From: Asaia bogorensis
GTDB taxonomy: Bacteria > Pseudomonadota > Alphaproteobacteria > Acetobacterales > Acetobacteraceae
Direction of reading: 5' to 3'
DNA: 9,604 bases
Assembly (NCBI GenBank): GCA_945871455.1
Contig: CAMBXJ010000132.1
Coordinates: 1-9,604, forward strand
Shown here: piece by piece, positions 1-6,722 of the stretch
How the letters are laid out: each line of letters starts with the position of its first letter
Position numbering within the stretch: position 1 is the stretch's first letter
Notes under the pieces: model-generated
What the model saw: the letters and a program-made list of their open reading frames with translations, nothing else
Databases searched by the model: none
What the model was told of the DNA's origin: nothing
Translations under genes and position numbers: made by a program

Positions 1-1722
1 TACAATTACCACGGCGTTATCCGGTCGAACGGCATTCGCGGGTTCGCCCAGTTCATGTGGGCACGGTTTTCCCGCTTGTACCCGCTGTTCCTGGTCGTGC
101 TGATAACCGATATGATGTTCAGCAACCGACTGTTCGATACGGTCGCGCGGGAAGCGCAGGCCGATATCATGCCCACGGTCGCCGCGCTGCCCTATTATCT
201 CACCTTTACTCAAAGTTGGCTTTATACAACGATCGGTAACAGCTCCCTGATCTACCAGATCGGCAATGCCGCGCCCGTCATGTGGTCGATCAGCACCGAG
301 TGGTTCTTCTATCTCTGTTATCCAATCATTCTCGTGGCCCTGGTTCGGGCATCCCGACCGGCCTATGCGATCGGCCTCGCCATCGCCTGGACCTTGGGAT
401 GGGGAAGCTTCGCTTACATTCTAACCGGGTACAGCATTCCAATTGAATCCTGGGCCGTCGCCGAATTCGGCACCGTGGCCGCGATTGCTACCTTCAACGG
501 CGGCAGCAATCAGGATTCGTTCGTTCGTTGGATCATGTATTTTTCGCCCTATATGCGGATCGGCGAATTCATCCTCGGATGCATGGTCGCGCAGGCTCAT
601 ATGGCCCTGCGCAACACCAAAATCGCGCCGCGGGAGAAATTTTGGGCGCCGTATGTGCTCGCCGCCGCGATTGTCAGCCTTCCCGTCATTTTGTACATGA
701 TGTTCGCGATTGGCGGCACCTCCTGGATCCGGCGACTCAGCTACAATTTCGGACTTGCGCCCAGCATTGCCGTGCTGCTCTTCTGCGCCGCGCGCTACCG
801 CCCCCGCGCGCTGCGCCCACTCGAAACCCCGGCAATGCAGCGGCTCGGCGACGCCAGCTATTCCATATACCTTATCCATCTGATCATCTTCGTTGCATTT
901 ATCAAAGGCATGCAAACGCCGCTGCCGGATGGCATGGACGGAATAGTGTTTCTGTTCCTGCGGCTGCTGATCATGCTGGCTGTCGTGTTACTGTTGTCGC
1001 TGGCGCTGTTTACTTACGTGGAAGACCCGTCGCGCCGAGCGCTGCGTCGCCTGTGGACGCAACCAAGGGGACTGCTCCGGCCAGGCACGGTCGCGCTCGC
1101 GCCCGCGCTCTGTGCCGCCGGCCTGGTCGGATCGGTATATGTCGTCCAATTCCTGCAAGAACGCCGAATCGAGGCCACCAGCGGAATCGTCGTCACCAGC
1201 GCCACCTATGGCGAAAGTTGCGGTGTGCGGCCTGGCAACGCGACCGGCAAGACAGGTGCCGCCTGCAACGGGCAAACCGACTGCACCTATGTCGTCGATG
1301 TCGCGCTGCTCGGCGACCCGGCGGGCGGCTGCGCCAAGGATTTCTCGGTCGATTATATTTGCGCGCCCGGCAAGACGCCCAGGCGGATCGCACTTCCCGC
1401 CGAAGCCGGGCTGAAAAGTCAGGCTCGTCTCCAATGCCACGCGGGTATCATGGTCACGCGTGCCACTTACGGCGGAAGCTGTGGGGCTCGGTCAGGCAAC
1501 GCGACCGCCCACTTACGCGCCGCATGCGACGCGCGCTCCGACTGCGGCTATGTGGTGGATGTATCGGACCTCGGCGATCCCGCGCCGGGCTGTGGGAAAG
1601 ATTTCACGGTGGAGTTCACATGTGGCGCCGATGGCCTGCCGCAATTGATCACACTGCCGGCGGAGTCGGGTCTGAAGAGCCTGGCCCAACTTCAATGCAC
1701 CGAGAGCCAGGTCGCACGATGA
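1..1722 (+). CDS. Acyltransferase family 3 (OafA-like) membrane O-acyltransferase with two C-terminal cysteine-rich lectin-like domains; 5' end cut off by the window
   Basis: This is an integral-membrane O-acyltransferase of the acyltransferase-3 family, which moves acyl groups (often acetyl) onto sugars of surface polysaccharides. The frame is open from base 1, so the true start lies upstream; the ATG at 55 is internal because the family's usual N-terminus is missing. Family signatures are the ARFSRLYPLF motif (58-87), the WSISTEWFFYLCYP motif (283-324), and the GDASYSIYLIHL motif (847-882), with many hydrophobic helices between. A last hydrophobic segment (about 1087-1158) is followed by roughly 190 residues that are probably periplasmic. 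This tail is not the SGNH esterase domain often found there; it is two 85-residue cysteine-rich repeats. The gene precedes a glycan-modification cluster, which suggests it acylates the same glycan. The family call is firm; the substrate is unknown. Confidence 0.9.
   Translation, partial: YNYHGVIRSNGIRGFAQFMWARFSRLYPLFLVVLITDMMFSNRLFDTVAREAQADIMPTVAALPYYLTFTQSWLYTTIGNSSLIYQIGNAAPVMWSISTEWFFYLCYPIILVALVRASRPAYAIGLAIAWTLGWGSFAYILTGYSIPIESWAVAEFGTVAAIATFNGGSNQDSFVRWIMYFSPYMRIGEFILGCMVAQAHMALRNTKIAPREKFWAPYVLAAAIVSLPVILYMMFAIGGTSWIRRLSYNFGLAPSIAVLLFCAARYRPRALRPLETPAMQRLGDASYSIYLIHLIIFVAFIKGMQTPLPDGMDGIVFLFLRLLIMLAVVLLLSLALFTYVEDPSRRALRRLWTQPRGLLRPGTVALAPALCAAGLVGSVYVVQFLQERRIEATSGIVVTSATYGESCGVRPGNATGKTGAACNGQTDCTYVVDVALLGDPAGGCAKDFSVDYICAPGKTPRRIALPAEAGLKSQARLQCHAGIMVTRATYGGSCGARSGNATAHLRAACDARSDCGYVVDVSDLGDPAPGCGKDFTVEFTCGADGLPQLITLPAESGLKSLAQLQCTESQVAR
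1183..1437 (+). repeat. Cysteine-rich SUEL/rhamnose-binding-lectin-like domain, copy 1 (protein-level repeat in the acyltransferase)
   Basis: First of two ungapped 85-residue repeats, running from GIVVTSATYG to ARLQC. Its six cysteines sit at repeat positions 13, 28, 34, 50, 60 and 85. The YG near the start, the CxxxxxC pair, the LGDPAGGC-K-DF motif and a V-x-Y-x-C ending resemble the SUEL / rhamnose-binding lectin fold. The lectin hallmark DPC is DPA here, so carbohydrate binding is inferred, not shown. Confidence 0.65.
1444..1698 (+). repeat. Cysteine-rich SUEL/rhamnose-binding-lectin-like domain, copy 2 (protein-level repeat in the acyltransferase)
   Basis: Second 85-residue repeat, starting two codons after copy 1 and ending seven codons before the stop. 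By hand count 52 of 85 residues match copy 1 without gaps, including all six cysteines. The most conserved blocks are the YG-SCG and GNAT region, CxYVVDV, LGDPA-GC-KDF, and LPAE-GLKS with the final LQC. This points to internal duplication of one domain, probably stabilised by disulfides in the periplasm. Confidence 0.65.
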
Positions 1723-1831
1723 CGTCATCCTTCGGGTGTCGTATGGTGCGGTTATTGGATTGACGCCGCCTTGCCGGATGAAAACCCGTATGGTAGCGAC
1801 CAGCCGTCCGGCTGGGAATCGGGCCTTGGTT

Positions 1832-1835
1832 GGGG
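1832..1835 (+). promoter_or_regulatory. Shine-Dalgarno-like GGGG that favours the ATG at 1844
   Basis: GGGG lies 8 nt before the ATG at 1844. The earlier in-frame candidates (GTG 1736, ATG 1778, ATG 1790) lack a comparably spaced purine run, and their extra residues look unlike a conserved N-terminus. Confidence 0.4.
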
Positions 1836-1843
1836 TATTCGAC

Positions 1844-2689
1844 ATGATAGGTGAACCCGTCATCGACAGGCAGGATGCCGTATTGCAGGAAATCGCGCCG
1901 CTCCGGAACATCGGTCCCATCCCGCCACAGGACGTCTTTTTCGGCGCGCCACGGTCGGAAGCAGCATTCGGGGGGGCCGCGGGCCTGCTCCAGGGTCAAT
2001 CCTTCACCGGTCAGGAACTCAGCCGCATCCGTGAACTGATCAAGGATCAACTGATCCAGAATGCGCACGCCCTCTCGCCGCAAGCGGCGGATGCCATCGC
2101 CGATCAACCGCTGGACCAATATCACCGAATCGCCGAAAACCACGATCACGGCAAATTGCTGTCGAAGCTGGGCCGCATCCTGTCCGCCGAAGCGGTGAAC
2201 GAGATCAAGCAGATGTCGTTCTTCGATTACGTGCGCAATGCCTTCGGTCCATATTATCTGTCCGATGAGGAAAATATCGGGCACGAACAGATCTGTTTCC
2301 GGGTCGTGCGCCCCGACCGGCGCGAAGACATCGGATCCGTGCACCGCGATGCCTGGTTCTGGGACTATTTCGGCTTCCCGGTCCCCGAAGGCACCAGCCG
2401 CGTCAAGATCTGGGTGCCGGTCTGCGGTGCCCAAAGCCAGGCCGGTCTCCTCCTCGCCCCCGGTTCCCACCGCCAGCCGCTCGGCTATCGCACCGATACC
2501 ATCGACGGCAAATTGACCTTCCTGCCGGAAATGAACGGGGAGGAAATCAAACTGCAACGCTTTGAAGGTAATCTTGGTGATCCCGTGCTGTTCAATTATG
2601 GCATCTTGCATGTCGGCGGAATGACAAGGGGTGACGCCAGTCGTGTCAGTTTCGAAATCACCGTGATGTTCAAGACCGAACGTGCATGA
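1844..2689 (+). CDS. Phytanoyl-CoA dioxygenase (PhyH)-like Fe(II)/2-oxoglutarate-dependent oxygenase
   Basis: A 281-residue soluble protein of the PhyH-like non-haem iron oxygenases, which use Fe(II), O2 and 2-oxoglutarate to hydroxylate a substrate. The iron triad is visible: HRD (His167, Asp169) in a SVHRDAWFWD segment, and His256 in ILHVGG. Arg267 in SRVSFE is well placed to bind the 2-oxoglutarate carboxylate. A PGSHRQP segment between them is typical of the family. The start at 1844 is chosen for its Shine-Dalgarno; a GTG at 1736 would add 36 residues. The stop lies 30 nt before the methyltransferase, so the two are probably in one operon. The substrate is not evident. In this neighbourhood, oxidation of a sugar or acyl chain of a surface glycan is an inference; PhyH-like enzymes also occur in natural-product clusters. 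Confidence 0.82.
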   Translation: MIGEPVIDRQDAVLQEIAPLRNIGPIPPQDVFFGAPRSEAAFGGAAGLLQGQSFTGQELSRIRELIKDQLIQNAHALSPQAADAIADQPLDQYHRIAENHDHGKLLSKLGRILSAEAVNEIKQMSFFDYVRNAFGPYYLSDEENIGHEQICFRVVRPDRREDIGSVHRDAWFWDYFGFPVPEGTSRVKIWVPVCGAQSQAGLLLAPGSHRQPLGYRTDTIDGKLTFLPEMNGEEIKLQRFEGNLGDPVLFNYGILHVGGMTRGDASRVSFEITVMFKTERA

Positions 2690-2719
2690 GACCGCTACGC
2701 CAGGGTTGTCGAGCCTAGC

Positions 2720-3901
2720 ATGATGGCATGTGGTGTGTGCGACGGCGCCGATTTCGCGCCCTTCTTCCGGTCGCGTCTGTGGTCGAGTTCGGGACGCTAT
2801 TTGGCTTCCGCGACCGAACCCTTTGGCTTCGGCCCCGTCACGCTGATGACGGAATACTGCCGGACCTGTGGCCTGATCCGCCAACCGCCGGGCTTTGAAA
2901 TCCAATTGGACTATACCGGCATCGAACGCGACACGGCCAAGCAACTGCCTGACTACGCGCAACGAATCATCGCCAGCCTGGCGGAACTGGGCGTCGGGCC
3001 GGATGACCTGGTGGTAGAGGTCGGGGCCAATGACGGTACTTTCCTGAAGGCCGTAAGGGCCGCCGGCTATCGCAATCTGGTCGGGGTGGAACCGTCCCAG
3101 CAGCTCGCCGCCCGCGGTTCCGCCGCGGGTCTGATGATCCACAACGATTACTTCGGGCGTGAACTCGCGGCGGACATCGTCCGCCAGCACGGCACCGCCC
3201 GCGCGGTGATCTGCCGCCATACCTTGGAACATGTGCCGGACATACGCGGCCTGACCCAAGGCATCACCAACGTACTTGCGCCGGATGGCGTGTCGTTCAT
3301 CGAAGTGCCCGACACCGACTGGATCGTGTCCGATCTTTTCGCGCATGAGGTATGGGACGAGCACATCGCCTATTTCCGGGCGGGATCGCTGGCGCGCCTG
3401 ATACGCAGCACCGGGCAGACGCCGTTCAGCATGGAACGTGTCCGCTTCCGCGACACCCGCAACCTGTTGTGCTGGTCGGTGCGTGGACAGGCCAGGCCCG
3501 GCATGGTGCGGGATATGGTTGAAGACACGACATCTCCCGCCGATCTGGCTGATTTTCAGGCACGGTGGGACGCGTTCGCCGCCCGCCTCCGTGCCGCCGT
3601 CGCCGCGGCACCACAACCCGTGATCGCCATCGGCGCGTCCCACATCCAATTGAATTTCCTGAATTTCACGGGCTTGGATGCCGCCGTCGATCTGCTGATC
3701 GACGACGACCCGGTCAAGGCGGACCACTTCGCGCCGCTGGCAAAGCCCGTGCCGATCCGCAATACCGCTTCCGTGCTGGAATCGGTGCGCGCGGGTACCA
3801 TTCTTCGTACCGCTTTCCCCTATCCGGCCTGGGAAGACCGCATCTGCACGGCGCTGGCGCCTTATGGCATCGGCTCCATCGCGCCATACGACCTCCGGTA
3901 G
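2720..3901 (+). CDS. Class I SAM-dependent methyltransferase of the sugar C-methyltransferase type (Zn-binding N-domain, Methyltransf_14-like C-domain)
   Basis: A 393-residue three-part methyltransferase. Residues 4-50 carry two CxxC pairs (Cys4/Cys7, Cys47/Cys50), the putative zinc-binding domain of NovU/TylC3/TcaB9-type enzymes. The SAM-binding Rossmann core follows, with EVGANDG at 100-106 and the acidic VGVEP at 121-125. The motifs HTLEHV (167-172) and WDEHIAYF (212-219) match the catalytic region. The C-terminal domain (about 300-393) has the VIAIGASH...NFL...IDDDP pattern. Known members methylate carbon 3 or another carbon of NDP-keto-deoxysugars. The catalytic Tyr that usually precedes x-Glu-His appears to be Trp212 here, so the substrate or chemistry may differ. 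Either of two adjacent ATGs (2720, 2723) could start it; the Shine-Dalgarno is weak. It sits between the oxygenase and the glycosyltransferase in one probable operon. Confidence 0.85.
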   Translation: MMACGVCDGADFAPFFRSRLWSSSGRYLASATEPFGFGPVTLMTEYCRTCGLIRQPPGFEIQLDYTGIERDTAKQLPDYAQRIIASLAELGVGPDDLVVEVGANDGTFLKAVRAAGYRNLVGVEPSQQLAARGSAAGLMIHNDYFGRELAADIVRQHGTARAVICRHTLEHVPDIRGLTQGITNVLAPDGVSFIEVPDTDWIVSDLFAHEVWDEHIAYFRAGSLARLIRSTGQTPFSMERVRFRDTRNLLCWSVRGQARPGMVRDMVEDTTSPADLADFQARWDAFAARLRAAVAAAPQPVIAIGASHIQLNFLNFTGLDAAVDLLIDDDPVKADHFAPLAKPVPIRNTASVLESVRAGTILRTAFPYPAWEDRICTALAPYGIGSIAPYDLR

Positions 3902-3904
3902 GAG
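3899..3904 (+). promoter_or_regulatory. Ribosome binding site TAGGAG that supports a TTG start
   Basis: GGAG (3901-3904) overlaps the TAG stop of the methyltransferase and lies 9 nt before the TTG at 3914. The stop/Shine-Dalgarno overlap suggests translational coupling of the two genes and decides the unusual TTG start. Confidence 0.6.
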
Positions 3905-3913
3905 CCCGCCCGT

Positions 3914-5428
3914 TTGACTGTAAAGACTCTGTTGCGGCGTCTGGGTTTGATAGACTCTGCCCGATTCGTGCTGCTCCAAATGCTCCATGTGCGGCGCTTC
4001 CTGATCCGTATCGGCATCCTCAGTCCGACCTCGATTCCGTATTCCGCCCTGGTTCTGATGGGCAATGCGGCGCTGGCACGCGGCAAACACAAGCAGGCGA
4101 TCGAGACCTACATCTCGGCCCTGGCGCGCTGGCCGGAAGACCTGTTGCTGCGCCTTCAGATCGGCGTCACCGCATTTCTGGCCGGCGATTATGTGGAGGC
4201 GGAAAAATGGTTCGCGTCGTCGAACCAGACCAAACATTTTGATATTTCGCGCTGGGGTTTGACCGAAACCAAATATCGCGTCCTGGACCGTACCTGGATG
4301 CTGGCGATCGGCCACGTCGCCGCCATCGACACCTATGTCAAGGCGGCCAAACTGGGATGGATGCCACAAAAAACCGCGTTGCTGGCCTATAATCCGTCGT
4401 CGCCGCCGTCGGGATGGCCGCTTTTCCGGTATTTCAGCGACCACATTCAGATCATCGCCGCCGATCGGTCGCCCGAGGACGCGGTCGATGAGGTGGTCCA
4501 TGGACCGTCGTTCCGTACCCTGAACCAGGGCAACCGCGACAATCTCCGTGCGGCAATGTCGCAACCGTTCTGGTACGGCCAGGACGACCAAGGCCAGACC
4601 CGCTGGTTCGCCCCGCTCGGCGCCGCCGTCGAGGCCGCCTGGAAGGCCGCCGGTCACGGGCCGCTGCTGAACCCGAGCACGGAAGATCGCGCCCAATTCC
4701 GCAAGTCGATGCAGGAAATCTACGGGCTTCCGATCGATGCGTGGTTTGTCGTGCTGCATGTGCGCGAACCCGGCTATCACGCGGCCTGGCACAAGCACCA
4801 TCCAGGCACCCGCAACGCGGACATCGGCACCTACAAGAATGTCATCGATTTCGTCCTGTCGAAGGGGGGCTGGGTGGTTCGCGGCGGCGACCCGACCATG
4901 ACGAAAATCCCCGCCCGCGAACGGGTGATCGACTACGCGACCAGCGCTCGCCGATCACCGGAAATCGATATTCTGCTTTGTGCCGAGTGCACCTATTTCG
5001 TCGGGACCAACTCCGGCTTCAGCGTCGTGCCACCCGTCTTCGGCAAGCGCTGCGCCCTGACAAATTGGAGCCCGATCGGGATTCCGAACTGGTATCTCGA
5101 CGACATCTACATCCCCAGGCTGGTGCGCCGCACACAAGACAAGCGCGTGCTGACCTTTACCGAGATGTTCAAGTCCGTCGCGGGCTGGAGCCAGTTCGAG
5201 CGTGATTTCAAAAAGACCCGCTTCACCATAGAGGACAACGACCCCGAGGATCTGCTGGCGACGGTTCAGGAACTGCACGCTGAAATCTTTGACGAGCCGG
5301 TCGAGGTCGGTCCGGAGGATCTTGCCCGCCTGCGGCGCTTCAACGAAATCGCCCTCGCCAATGGCGGCTATGTCGGCAGCCGCATGAGCTATCGGTTCCT
5401 GAAGAAATACGAACACCTGCTGGCGTAG
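3914..5428 (+). CDS. TIGR04372-family putative glycosyltransferase with N-terminal TPR-like region
   Basis: A 504-residue protein recognised by the pattern of the TIGR04372 family, annotated as putative glycosyltransferases. Residues about 42-105 form TPR-like helices (NAALARGKHKQAIETYISAL, then GDYVEAEKWF). The C-terminal catalytic-type region shows the family blocks in order: HVREPGY (282-288), TRNADIGTY (299-307), GGWVVRGGDPTM (318-329), VIDYATS (338-344), EIDILLCAECTYFVGTNSG (350-368), FG (376-377), and NWYLDDIYIPRL (392-403). The GT-NSG block resembles the nucleotide-sugar site of GT-B or fucosyltransferase-like enzymes. There is no signal peptide or clear membrane helix. The gene starts with TTG, 12 nt after the methyltransferase stop, and is probably the last gene of that operon. 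Donor and acceptor are unknown. Confidence 0.82.
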   Translation: MTVKTLLRRLGLIDSARFVLLQMLHVRRFLIRIGILSPTSIPYSALVLMGNAALARGKHKQAIETYISALARWPEDLLLRLQIGVTAFLAGDYVEAEKWFASSNQTKHFDISRWGLTETKYRVLDRTWMLAIGHVAAIDTYVKAAKLGWMPQKTALLAYNPSSPPSGWPLFRYFSDHIQIIAADRSPEDAVDEVVHGPSFRTLNQGNRDNLRAAMSQPFWYGQDDQGQTRWFAPLGAAVEAAWKAAGHGPLLNPSTEDRAQFRKSMQEIYGLPIDAWFVVLHVREPGYHAAWHKHHPGTRNADIGTYKNVIDFVLSKGGWVVRGGDPTMTKIPARERVIDYATSARRSPEIDILLCAECTYFVGTNSGFSVVPPVFGKRCALTNWSPIGIPNWYLDDIYIPRLVRRTQDKRVLTFTEMFKSVAGWSQFERDFKKTRFTIEDNDPEDLLATVQELHAEIFDEPVEVGPEDLARLRRFNEIALANGGYVGSRMSYRFLKKYEHLLA

Positions 5429-5446
5429 CGGGACCGATCGCCCCGC
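5428..5446. terminator. Possible weak bidirectional hairpin between convergent genes
   Basis: A 5-bp GC stem (GCGGG 5428-5432 with CCCGC 5442-5446) with a 9-nt loop begins on the last base of the glycosyltransferase stop and lies in the 35-nt gap before the tail of hddA. No T-run follows on either strand, so intrinsic termination is uncertain. The position between converging genes is the main argument. Confidence 0.22.
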
Positions 5447-5463
5447 GGCGTCCGTTTCAGCCT

Positions 5464-6489
5464 TCAGGTCCGCCAGGATGTCGCGCCCTCGGTCGTAAAG
5501 CGGCAACTTTCCGATCGGTAGCCCTTGGCGGTGAGCGCCGTCATCAATCTCTGCTTATGTTCCAGCGGCACCAGGAACATGATGAAACCGCCACCGCCGG
5601 CGCCGGAAATCTTGCCGGCCGTGGCGCCCGCCGCCATCGCGGTTTCCAGCGCGTCTTCGATCGGGCCGGTGCTGATGCTCTGCGCCATTTCCCGCTTGCT
5701 GGACCAGGTGGACCGCAACGTTTCCCCGACCCGTTTCAGGTCACCCTTCAGCAGCGCCTCCTTCATTTCCACCGCGGACGCTTTCAGCCGATGCATCGCC
5801 TCGATCGGGCGCGCGGCACCGACGCGGACGTTCCGCGATTGCTCCTCGATGATCGTCGCGCCCTCCCGGCTGACGCCGGTGAAACACAGGACGGTGCGTG
5901 CTTCCAATTCGTTCACCACATGGGGTTTCACGCGCAGCGGATTGATGATCACCCGGTCGTCGGCGCCGAACTCCATGAAGTTGAAGCCGCCGAATGTCGC
6001 CGCATACTGATCCTGGCGCCCACCATGCAGGCCCAGGTCCTGGCGCTCGATCAGAAATGCCAGACGGGCGACATCATACTCCCCCAGCGGCAGGGCGCAG
6101 AAATCCGCGAACGCCTGCAAGACCGCCACGACCAGGGCCGAGGAGGACCCAAGACCGGAGCCGACCGGAACCTCCGAATAGGTGGAGATCCGCAACGGCA
6201 GCGCCTGGCCACCCAGGGCATCGCGAACGATCCGGTTATAGACAGCCTTCGGAAGGTCCAGCCGACCGTCGATCGGCAGGGACACGGTTGCCGGATAGCG
6301 CGCGGACAGGCCGAGATCGTGGCTTTCCAACAGCACCTCTTCGCCGTCCAACAATTCGATCGTGGCATAGATGTAGCGGTCGATGGTGACGTTCATCACC
6401 GCGCCACCATACAGATCGACATACGGCGATACGTCGGTGCCCCCGCCTGCCAGTCCGAGCCGCAACGGCGCCCGCGCCCGGACGACCAT
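5464..6489 (-). CDS. hddA: D-glycero-D-manno-heptose 7-phosphate kinase (GHMP kinase family)
   Basis: A GHMP-superfamily small-molecule kinase that fits HddA, which phosphorylates D-glycero-alpha-D-manno-heptose 7-phosphate at C1 on the way to GDP-heptose. With the start at 6489 it has 341 residues. The N-terminus MVVRARAPLRLGLAGGGTD is the family substrate-binding start. The ATP loop PVGSGLGSSSA is at about 108-118, GGRQDQYAATFGG at 156-168, and the C-terminal GAGGGGFI at 296-303. ATGs at 6546 and 6564 would add 19 or 25 residues without recognisable family sequence; 6546 has a GGCGGA at reasonable spacing, so the start is not settled. It converges on the glycosyltransferase operon with a 35-nt gap. 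No gmhA, gmhB or hddC is visible here. The product would supply activated heptose for a glycan, consistent with the neighbouring genes. Confidence 0.87.
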   Translation of the reverse strand: MVVRARAPLRLGLAGGGTDVSPYVDLYGGAVMNVTIDRYIYATIELLDGEEVLLESHDLGLSARYPATVSLPIDGRLDLPKAVYNRIVRDALGGQALPLRISTYSEVPVGSGLGSSSALVVAVLQAFADFCALPLGEYDVARLAFLIERQDLGLHGGRQDQYAATFGGFNFMEFGADDRVIINPLRVKPHVVNELEARTVLCFTGVSREGATIIEEQSRNVRVGAARPIEAMHRLKASAVEMKEALLKGDLKRVGETLRSTWSSKREMAQSISTGPIEDALETAMAAGATAGKISGAGGGGFIMFLVPLEHKQRLMTALTAKGYRSESCRFTTEGATSWRT

Positions 6490-6722
6490 GCCGGCGCTAT
6501 CACCGAAACCGGGGCCGATCTTCCCCCGTAAACTGTTCAGCATCATCGCAATCAATCCGCCCATGGTCCCATTGACCGACAGACGAGATCGGCGCGCCTC
6601 GCAGCGCCCGACCTTCGTCGGTCAGATCGCGTTCATAGCTCAGTCGACCACGATTGCGGCAAATTCCTTCGCCGCGGCGCCGGTGGGATTGCCCGAAACA
6701 GCGCTTTGGATGCACTCACGGA
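6490..6722. other. Gap between hddA and the exported methyltransferase, both on the - strand
   Basis: 233 nt when hddA starts at 6489, or 158 nt when it starts at 6564. I find no convincing gene, hairpin with T-run or promoter. A short - strand reading frame ending in EFAAIVVD overlaps the methyltransferase tail but has no start or homology I recognise. The hddA promoter may lie here, or hddA may be transcribed from upstream of the methyltransferase. Confidence 0.4.

Noticed and set aside
1800..1815. Inverted repeat CCAGCCG-TC-CGGCTGG upstream of the PhyH-like gene.
   Set aside because: The 7-bp arms leave only a 2-nt loop and no T-run follows, so it is not a convincing terminator. It could be a short operator, but one site without a regulator nearby is too little.
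1736..1843. Extended N-terminus of the PhyH-like gene from a GTG at 1736.
   Set aside because: The extra 36 residues have no recognisable family sequence, and the ATG at 1844 has a GGGG at proper spacing. It cannot be fully excluded.
1649..4801. A 1050-codon uninterrupted reading frame on the - strand, antisense to the oxygenase, methyltransferase and glycosyltransferase genes.
   Set aside because: The three sense genes share one frame and the antisense codons align exactly with theirs, so an antisense stop needs a sense TTA, CTA or TCA codon, which are rare in this GC-rich genome. The sense proteins have clear family motifs; the antisense product has none.
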